From: Solimonas aquatica
GTDB taxonomy: Bacteria > Pseudomonadota > Gammaproteobacteria > Nevskiales > Nevskiaceae
NCBI RefSeq assembly: GCF_900111015.1
Contig: NZ_FOFS01000005.1
Coordinates: forward strand, 236,958-300,957
DNA: 64,000 nt
Direction: 5' to 3'
Each line of letters opens with the position of its first letter. Positions within the stretch are counted from its first letter, which is position 1. The translations under genes were made by a program, and so were the position numbers. The notes under the pieces were generated by a model. That model saw nothing but the letters and a program-made list of their open reading frames with translations, made no database searches and had not been told where the DNA came from. Shown here in pieces: positions 58,757 through 64,000 of the stretch.

Positions 58757-60532
58757 TCAATCGATCAGTGCCAAGCGAAACTTCTCAAGTTCCGCCAACA
58801 GTCGTTTCATATCGGCAGGTACCTCTTCGGGCTCAAACTCATCAACGATCTGATAATCGGTAAGATTAATGCCAGCATCCGTCTGTAGCCTTTCCCGAAG
58901 CCGCCGAATTACTTCCTTCCCGGGTACTATAGACATACGTTGATGAATGTCATCCCACTTCGCTTCGAACTCCTGCATTGCTTGCTTGTGGAGTGTGCTC
59001 TTGTCGATGGATGACTTCTGATGAAACTCCAGTTCCTTCGCAACATACTGAGATTGCGTGTTGAGTCTTTCCGAGTCTGTTATCTCGGTCAGATAATCTT
59101 GGACGCTGCGAAGTATTGGGGCTGACGTCCCGCTTCGCTTGGCTCTTTGGGAAAGCTGCTTGTCAACGGCACGTTGAAGTACCGCAATGTTGAGGAGATG
59201 GTTCTCCATCTCCTTTCGCTCAAGAATCTCCGCCCCCGTCAATTCCTTACGCAACTCGAAAAGGATATGGTCCACGTGTGCTTTGCAGAAGTAGTCACGG
59301 TCGTAGATAGCAAAGATCTTCATCCGCTGATCGATTGTTTTACGCACGCCCCAGGCGAACGATTTAACGCGCTCCCACGAGGTGAAGCCCCCTGACTCGA
59401 AGGCAGTAACGTCGGTGCCGGCTGTGAGTTCGGCATACCCGAGAACTTTGGCGAAGCGGCGAAGCGTGCGGAAGTCGTCCTGACCTTCAACGAATAAGAG
59501 CTTCTTTGTCCGGGCAAGCTGCGCGAGCGCTACGTTGTGAGCCGAGCCGATGGTATGCAGCGCTAGTTGCAGCCCCTCAACATCGCGCAGTCGTTGGGCC
59601 GACTGTCGACCTTTCTGGATTAGCAACAGTTCAGATGGGTCAGACTCTCCAATGATCTCCACGGAGTGAGTGGCAAGTAGCACGTCTGCGGACTGACTTC
59701 GCAAGATGCCGAGTAGCTGTCTCTGTACGTCGGGATGTAGATATATCTCCGGCTCGTCGACCGCAACAAGGGTTGCATCAGCCGCTCTAGAGATATGCGT
59801 TAGCAGCTGGCACCAGATCTGAAATCCGAAACCCGCCCAATAGACCTCTCGGTCAATTCGGTTCTCGCTAACAAACATGGTTAACTGCCGCGAACCTAGG
59901 TCGAGCTCCGGGCGCTTGATGGTCATCCCCGGCCATGTCGCGGAGATCATTTCCGCAAACACTTGCCAGTGTTCTGGGAAATAGCGCCAATAGTTCCTAA
60001 AGTGTCTACTTGCGCGATGTGTGTTTAGTGATTCCCTGACGGTTTCATCAGTGACGAGTTGCTCTCTATGCTCCAACGGGCCAAGGACCGGCACCACATT
60101 CACGGAAATTGGAAAGGCGGTGGCAAATCGCCCTGCGGTAGATACTGGGGCGCCTTCTGTTTCCCAATACAACGTGCAGCCGCCATCTGCTGGAAAGTAT
60201 AGATAGAGTTTGTTCCGGTTGGAAAGACGGAACTCAATGCGACTATCTTCTTCGTTGTAGTCCGTCCTGACGTTCTCAAGCGATACGGTCAGCTGCGAAA
60301 CTGAGATGTTGTGTCCAAATCCGATCATTCCATTGGGCAATCGAACGCGTTCCGCATTCTTTGCCCGTGCACGCCGCAGTGCTACCTCGAGAATGCGGAG
60401 CGCGCTGATCACGGTCGATTTGCCAGCATTGTTCGGGCCGACAAGAACATTCATCTCCTGAAGCGCAACGGAGAAGTTGTACAAGGACTTGAAGTTATGA
60501 AACCGGATCGAAGTTATCCTGACGTCGCTCAA
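58757..60532 (-). CDS. OLD-family ATPase/Toprim nuclease, integron cassette gene
   Basis: Predicted phage-defence type nuclease, 591 residues. The ATPase half has Walker A GPNNAGKST (32-40), Walker B VAVDEPEIYLHP (about 257-268) and H-loop ATHS (287-290). The Toprim half has FVEGQDD (Glu349) and IYDRD (Asp411, Asp413). TTG at 60530-60532 is chosen because GGAGG lies 5 bases upstream (60538-60542); a TTG 7 codons earlier lacks such a site. Its AT-richer codons differ from chromosomal neighbours. No UvrD-like GajB partner is adjacent, so it resembles a class 1 OLD protein. Confidence 0.85.
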   Translation of the reverse strand: MSDVRITSIRFHNFKSLYNFSVALQEMNVLVGPNNAGKSTVISALRILEVALRRARAKNAERVRLPNGMIGFGHNISVSQLTVSLENVRTDYNEEDSRIEFRLSNRNKLYLYFPADGGCTLYWETEGAPVSTAGRFATAFPISVNVVPVLGPLEHREQLVTDETVRESLNTHRASRHFRNYWRYFPEHWQVFAEMISATWPGMTIKRPELDLGSRQLTMFVSENRIDREVYWAGFGFQIWCQLLTHISRAADATLVAVDEPEIYLHPDVQRQLLGILRSQSADVLLATHSVEIIGESDPSELLLIQKGRQSAQRLRDVEGLQLALHTIGSAHNVALAQLARTKKLLFVEGQDDFRTLRRFAKVLGYAELTAGTDVTAFESGGFTSWERVKSFAWGVRKTIDQRMKIFAIYDRDYFCKAHVDHILFELRKELTGAEILERKEMENHLLNIAVLQRAVDKQLSQRAKRSGTSAPILRSVQDYLTEITDSERLNTQSQYVAKELEFHQKSSIDKSTLHKQAMQEFEAKWDDIHQRMSIVPGKEVIRRLRERLQTDAGINLTDYQIVDEFEPEEVPADMKRLLAELEKFRLALID

Positions 60533-60595
60533 AGTTGCCTCCGCTGTGAGCAAGTCTTTTGAGTGTAACTTTGGCGCGTATCGTTTTGCTGCGAC

Positions 60596-60674
60596 GCCTA
60601 ACCGCCGAGCTTAAGCCGCAGCCGCGCTGGAGCGAAGCGGAGGCGTGGACGTCGACTTGAAGCTCTGGTTAGCG
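60596..60674 (-). other. attC site of the unrecognised-protein cassette
   Basis: On the - strand: R'' CGCTAAC (60668-60674) containing the upstream gene's TAA stop, L'' GAGCTTCAAG, L' CTTAAGCTC and R' GTTAGGC (60596-60602). L'' carries one extra base relative to L', the extrahelical base that sets attC orientation. It is 79 bp long, with a palindromic centre. Confidence 0.88.
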
Positions 60675-61289
60675 CTCACGTTTCAGGACTACCGGCTTAG
60701 TTGTTTGCTTCATATGCCTGAGTTCGTAAAGGGCAGAACGAAGGTCGGAAGTGATCTTGGGGATTAGATCAGACTTGCCGTCTTCAATGAGGTACATATG
60801 AACACCTTCTGCGGGTTCCTGCTCGGCTTTCTGCGCCGCGAATGCCAGGGTTGCGCGCACAGCCTGCTCAGATTTTTGAAGCCCGCTCTCGCTCGCCCCG
60901 ATAGCGACCACTAAAATCGTTGTGCGCTTTTTGGCGTTGTGTACTGCCAGAGTAATACCATAAGTCTTGTCGGACGATTTTGAAAATGCGTTTCGTATAG
61001 CAGTTCGTATCGCAGGCCCGAGTTTTATATCGAATAGCTCATCGAGTGCCTTTGTCGCCGCCCAAGTTCCGACAAAAGTAAAGACGCCAACTAAGCCACT
61101 TAAGTCTACGCCCGCAGCAAAGACCGCTGACTCGGCGCTTGGCTCCGCCTCTTTGTCTTGAGGGCTCAAGGGGTAGTGCAGACCTATACGCTCGACTTCT
61201 TCGGAAAATGGCACAGCTACTGCGCGAATGAACTCGGAGTTACCAATGGAAAGCGTGCGCGAAGAAACTGAGATTTGATTGCTTTTCAT
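60669..61289 (-). CDS. unrecognised integron cassette protein
   Basis: A 206-residue protein with no family I can name. A mildly hydrophobic segment (about 65-85: LSGLVGVFTFVGTWAATKALDEL) precedes a helical-beta region (TYGITLAVHNAKKRTTILVVAIG) and a C-terminal helix. The ATG at 61289 sits 3 bases after the preceding attC R' box and the TAA stop lies inside the next R'' box, so the cassette limits fit the gene exactly. It sits between AbiTii-like and OLD-type cassettes, which is suggestive but does not prove a defence role. Confidence 0.75.
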   Translation of the reverse strand: MKSNQISVSSRTLSIGNSEFIRAVAVPFSEEVERIGLHYPLSPQDKEAEPSAESAVFAAGVDLSGLVGVFTFVGTWAATKALDELFDIKLGPAIRTAIRNAFSKSSDKTYGITLAVHNAKKRTTILVVAIGASESGLQKSEQAVRATLAFAAQKAEQEPAEGVHMYLIEDGKSDLIPKITSDLRSALYELRHMKQTTKPVVLKRER

Positions 61290-61292
61290 GAG

Positions 61293-61350
61293 CGCTAACG
61301 TTCCAGCTCAGCCGCGGCCGTAGGCCGTCGGCTGCAGCGAAGGGTTAGAC
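61293..61350 (-). other. attC site of the AbiTii-like cassette
   Basis: On the - strand: R'' GTCTAAC (61344-61350) includes the AbiTii-like gene's TAA stop; CGCTGCAGCCG and CGGCTGAGC form the L''/L' pair with one extra base in L''; the centre GGCCTACGGCC is palindromic; and R' GTTAGCG (61293-61299) departs slightly from GTTRRRY. At 58 bp it is among the short attC type. Confidence 0.8.
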
Positions 61351-62265
61351 CCCAGAGAGGCCAAAGTAGGCGGCAATTGCCTTGGCAACGCCCGTTGCTG
61401 CTACTTCAATGCCGACGCCTGCCGCACCGCTTGCTGCCTTGCCGGCAAGACGACCGATCCAATTGCTCGCTGTCTTCGTCTTTTCCTCAGGGCTTCCCGC
61501 GGCAGCTGCGCGCTCAAGATCGGGCTTGAGGCCCTCGATGTCTTCGGGCGCAAGCCCAAGCTCCAGAAGGCGGGTTTGCAGCGTCTGCCAGTTGCCTGGC
61601 TCAACGGTTATGGACGACTGGCTAAAGCCGGAACTGGCATTGGCGACGTTGCCCACGTTGCCCGTGATGTTCGTGTTGAAAATCTGTGTCATCTTCTCGC
61701 GGCTAAGTGGTGGTTGACTTCCAATTGGCAACTCGCCGGCGTCCGGTGCTTCACGCTCTAGATCGATTGCAAAGCCGAGGACGCGAGTTTTCACCGAATC
61801 CATCAGGCGCACTACCGCGCCAATCGGGATTTCCTTCCACGCGGAGACGCACTGCATGTTAGGAGTCAGCTTTGAGGCGTTGTGTACAGCGAGCGCGACC
61901 GGCCAGGGCTCCCTAACGCTACCAGATTTGTCACCCGACAAGAGCGCCGTGTAGGCGCTGATGCTGCTGCCCATATAGGCGTTGCGGAACTGCTCTTGAA
62001 GTTCTCTCGGGAGAACGGACACCGGAATCTGCAACTTGTCGGCTCGGGTAGAAGTTCCTATGAAAGAACCATAGGAGTCCACGCGAACTACGCGATAGTC
62101 GGGTAAGTCCTTAACACTTGGGTAGCCGTTCAGCTCGCGATCCACCCAGTCTGCGAACTCTTGGTGCGAGATTCGGGCTGCGAGAAGCTTGCACATCCGC
62201 AGCAACGTCGGAATGTCAGAGTCCTTCGCGATTGCGGCGGCTTGTATGTCGTGGATGAGTGACAT
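61345..62265 (-). CDS. AbiTii-domain protein, integron cassette gene
   Basis: A 306-residue protein. The first 50 residues (SLIHDIQAAAIAKDSDIPTL ... HQEFADWVDRELNGYP) match the AbiTii domain linked to abortive-infection loci. A central Gly/Asn-rich segment (FNTNITGNVGNVANAS) follows, then a helical part and a Gly/Ala-rich C-terminal helix that could insert in membranes. The ATG at 62265 is chosen because an ATG 8 codons upstream lies inside the attC. The stop lies in the next R'' box. Confidence 0.78.
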   Translation of the reverse strand: MSLIHDIQAAAIAKDSDIPTLLRMCKLLAARISHQEFADWVDRELNGYPSVKDLPDYRVVRVDSYGSFIGTSTRADKLQIPVSVLPRELQEQFRNAYMGSSISAYTALLSGDKSGSVREPWPVALAVHNASKLTPNMQCVSAWKEIPIGAVVRLMDSVKTRVLGFAIDLEREAPDAGELPIGSQPPLSREKMTQIFNTNITGNVGNVANASSGFSQSSITVEPGNWQTLQTRLLELGLAPEDIEGLKPDLERAAAAGSPEEKTKTASNWIGRLAGKAASGAAGVGIEVAATGVAKAIAAYFGLSGV

Positions 62266-62270
62266 CTGGG

Positions 62271-62354
62271 GCCTAACGCTCAGGTTCACGCGTGGCCCGG
62301 ACGGAGCGGCAAAGCCGCGGAGGCCGGGACGTCGCGTGGAACCTATAGTTGGAC
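62271..62354 (-). other. attC site of the DUF4262 cassette
   Basis: On the - strand: R'' GTCCAAC (62348-62354), L'' AGGTTCCACGCG, L' CGCGTGAACCT and R' GTTAGGC (62271-62277). One extra C in L'' marks the orientation. At 84 bp, it has a GGCCTCC-type palindromic centre. The DUF4262 stop at 62343-62345 falls just past R''. Confidence 0.88.
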
Positions 62355-62801
62355 GACATTTAGCGCCTCACGCTGGCCTGCCGAGTTTGTTTCTTGCCAA
62401 GGGAAGCAGTGCTCTTTGTCCGGCCAGAACATGACAAGGCCTATGAAGGGCTTTCCATTGTAAAAGCGACCAGCGATGCCAAAGTACTCGAGCAGGAATT
62501 CTGGCTTCATGGTTTTGAAAACCACCTTGTAGTTTCCCCCGACCACATTCTCGTACTCGACATCTGGTTGAAACGTGGTGCCCTCACGAATCATACCCAC
62601 GCAATCGGTGAGGATTTGATGTGACACCTTGCTACCCAAGCCAAAGATCATGATCTCCGGGTGCGCGAGCGTTTCTGTTAGCCCGATGGTGTAGGTGAAG
62701 TGCGCCCCTTCTTCTCCCGCTTTCGGATGCACCGACAGACAATGCCAGCCGAAGGTCTCAACATCGGAGCGCAGCTTCGCCATAACTGACTCTTTGCTCA
62801 T
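62343..62801 (-). CDS. DUF4262 family protein, integron cassette gene
   Basis: A 152-residue protein with the DUF4262 pattern FGWHCLSVHPKAGEEGAHFTYTIGLTE, then HPEIMIFGLGS and a late GLVMFWPDKEHCFPW. The family is widespread and uncharacterised. The ATG at 62801 sits 3 bases after R' of the preceding attC; an ATG 3 codons upstream would begin within R'. The gene ends inside its own attC, giving a compact cassette. Confidence 0.8.
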   Translation of the reverse strand: MSKESVMAKLRSDVETFGWHCLSVHPKAGEEGAHFTYTIGLTETLAHPEIMIFGLGSKVSHQILTDCVGMIREGTTFQPDVEYENVVGGNYKVVFKTMKPEFLLEYFGIAGRFYNGKPFIGLVMFWPDKEHCFPWQETNSAGQREALNVVQL

Positions 62802-62804
62802 GTC

Positions 62805-62905
62805 GTCCAACGCAGAGTTAACCTGCGGCCCTGTGCCACACAGAGCATGCAGGGTCTGACAGAAGCCCGGGCATCAGGGCCGTCAGGTTGAACGACGGGT
62901 TAGGC
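62805..62905 (-). other. attC site of the DUF2971 cassette
   Basis: On the - strand: R'' GCCTAAC (62899-62905), L'' GTTCAACCTG, L' CAGGTTAAC and R' GTTGGAC (62805-62811). The extra C in L'' sets the orientation. At 101 bp it is the longest attC here, with a long imperfect stem including GGCCCTG/CAGGGCC. Confidence 0.9.
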
Positions 62906-62921
62906 CTTTGAAAGACGTACA

Positions 62922-63614
62922 TCAGAGTGGTGGACCCAGTCTCATATCTGACCACGCCACCTTACCCCTAAACTTTGGAGCGTAAGTTTGAACAATGTTC
63001 GTTACAACTTCGAAGAAGGCTTCGCCAGCTTCCGGGTGAACTCGGATTGATTCGATGAGATCAAGGTCAAACTCTAGTCGAACACCGTTGGCTGTACCAG
63101 CCTCATTGCTCTCATCGTGGAAGACAATGCGCACTTCTTCCTCGTAGCTAAACATTGGCCGTTTTTTGGTTACAAGATCAGTATGCGTAGGTGTCCTATT
63201 ACTACTTCCAGGGACTGGATAGGTAACCGGGTGAAGCGAGTGCCGATCCTTGATTGACTCTAGCTTCTGATGAGTTGTTTGAAGCGCAACCCCATCCGGA
63301 TTCTTGCAATAAATCTTCCACAGCGCGTTTGATTCATGTTGCGACTTGTTCCAGCAACAAACAAACGTGCGGCTTCGCCATAGCCCTAGGATTCGCTTGG
63401 CTCTTTCCTCTGCGGATTCTCTTTGAGCTTCGCCTATAGGCGTGATTGGATGGCGATTAATCACTAGTCTTAGCTGTTCTCCAGAGAGACTCATTTCCCA
63501 CGGGTCACCCAATAGGTCAGCGCGACACAGCCATAAACATTTGTTCTGGATGGTCCAATCAAATTTCGCAAAGCTCATGTAACGCCATACGAGCGACTCG
63601 TTCTCTTCACTCAT
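62922..63614 (-). CDS. DUF2971 family protein, integron cassette gene
   Basis: A 230-residue soluble protein with the DUF2971 layout: an early VWRYMSFAKFDWTI and CLWLCRADLLGDPWE, then FVCCWNKSQHESNALWKIYC and MFSYEEEVRIVFHD. DUF2971 proteins are often found in integron cassettes and defence-rich regions, but have no assigned activity. The ATG at 63614 lies 4 bases after the R' box of the upstream attC. It is the cassette nearest the interrupting insertion sequence. Confidence 0.8.
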   Translation of the reverse strand: MSEENESLVWRYMSFAKFDWTIQNKCLWLCRADLLGDPWEMSLSGEQLRLVINRHPITPIGEAQRESAEERAKRILGLWRSRTFVCCWNKSQHESNALWKIYCKNPDGVALQTTHQKLESIKDRHSLHPVTYPVPGSSNRTPTHTDLVTKKRPMFSYEEEVRIVFHDESNEAGTANGVRLEFDLDLIESIRVHPEAGEAFFEVVTNIVQTYAPKFRGKVAWSDMRLGPPL

Positions 63615-63618
63615 GGAT

Positions 63619-63681
63619 GCCTAACGCCGAGCATAAGCCGCGGCCACGACGTAGCGCAGCGGAGTCGTGGACGGGGACTTC
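63619..63681 (-). other. attC site truncated by an insertion sequence
   Basis: R' GTTAGGC (63619-63625, - strand) and L' CTTATGCTCGG are intact, and the CCACGAC/GTCGTGG central stem is present. The L'' arm stops at ACTT (about 63681), where IS3-like DNA begins. The expected remaining GATGCTCGG and R'' box are missing, so the element inserted inside this attC. Confidence 0.75.
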
Positions 63682-64000
63682 CTACGAAAAAGTGGACACC
63701 TTATGGTTAACTGCACAGCGCTTCGAACTCCGCTGGTGTTTGGTACCCGAGCGATGAGTGTAGCCGTCGGGTGTTGTAGAAATCGAGGTATTCGCGAAGC
63801 GCCAGCCGCAACTCCCTGTCCGTGCTGAAGGCTCTGCGGTGGTACATGTCGGATTTCATGGACTTATTCCATGACTCGATGTGGGCGTTGTCCGTCATGC
63901 GACGGGGCCTGTTCACGCTCTGCTCGATATTGGCGGCGGCCAGTTTCTTCCGGAAGTCGGCCGCCAGATATTCCACCCCTCGATCGGTGTGAAAGATGAT
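63682..64000 (-). mobile_element. IS3-family insertion sequence (partial, 3' end)
   Basis: The right part of an IS3-family element begins near 63682 with CCTACGAAAAAGTGGACA, a typical end-like sequence, and runs off the window. It carries the C-terminal part of the OrfB transposase. The exact terminus is uncertain because the other end is not in view. Confidence 0.7.
63707..64000 (-). CDS. IS3-family transposase OrfB, C-terminal part
   Basis: The last 97 residues of an integrase-core (DDE) transposase: [14 protein letters not shown] contains the second catalytic Asp, [14 protein letters not shown] the catalytic Glu, and [20 protein letters not shown] is the usual IS3 OrfB C-terminus. The coding sequence continues beyond position 64000, so start and OrfA are not visible. 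Confidence 0.9.
   Translation of the reverse strand: MIFHTDRGVEYLAADFRKKLAAANIEQSVNRPRRMTDNAHIESWNKSMKSDMYHRRAFSTDRELRLALREYLDFYNTRRLHSSLGYQTPAEFEALCS

Overview
This window is chromosomal DNA from a GC-rich (mid-60s % by eye) Gammaproteobacterium. The best guess is a Xanthomonadales or Nevskiales (Solimonas-like) lineage. The guess rests on gene order (def-fmt with rsmB-trkA-trkH nearby, dprA-smg-topA-tsaC-hemF, tesA/ybbA-ybbP, purE-purK, tamA-tamB), on a XanB2-type chorismatase, and on a plant- or soil-type set of lipoproteins and peptidases. Genus and species cannot be fixed from the sequence alone. No tRNA, rRNA, CRISPR array or prophage was seen.

Region 1 (1-13.8 kb) is core housekeeping. 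It holds potassium uptake (trkH, trkA), 16S rRNA methylation (rsmB), initiator-tRNA formylation and N-terminal deformylation (fmt, def), DNA uptake processing (dprA), topoisomerase I, tRNA t6A synthesis (tsaC) and coproporphyrinogen oxidase (hemF, carrying an in-frame palindrome-rich insertion). A CocE/NonD-type lipoprotein hydrolase separates rsmB from fmt. A structured intergenic segment with a strong terminator lies between rsmB and trkA and may be a small RNA.

Region 2 (13.8-30 kb) is mostly envelope biogenesis. It holds a PAP2 phosphatase, a large patatin-like protein with a membrane domain between its catalytic residues, OpgD and TamA/TamB, then ttcA, aroE, hemB and an ECF sigma factor with an RskA-type anti-sigma. 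A 267-bp MITE-like element with terminal inverted repeats and two long internal hairpins lies at 18.2-18.45 kb.

Region 3 (30-58.6 kb) is metabolic and stress related. It holds an MFS exporter, glycerol kinase with a lipoprotein cluster and a glycerophosphodiesterase, the chorismatase, CorA, malate dehydrogenase, the Ybb ABC system with TesA, a lipid-modification operon (FAD enzyme, DUF1365, CFA synthase), purine genes, SufT, ApaG, MutM, two unrelated methionine sulfoxide reductases and an M13 peptidase. Several palindromic repeat families are scattered between genes.

Region 4 (58.6-64 kb) differs sharply: it is visibly AT-richer and all genes are on the minus strand. It is a gene-cassette array of an integron. 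Five consecutive genes (DUF2971, DUF4262, AbiTii-like, an unrecognised protein, OLD-type ATPase/Toprim) are each bounded by attC sites. The sites show GTTRRRY-like R' and complementary R'' boxes, the characteristic extra base in L'', and stop codons inside R''. The promoter-proximal attC is interrupted by an IS3-family element that runs off the right edge. At least two cassettes (OLD, AbiTii) look like phage-defence genes. The integrase would lie to the right of the window.
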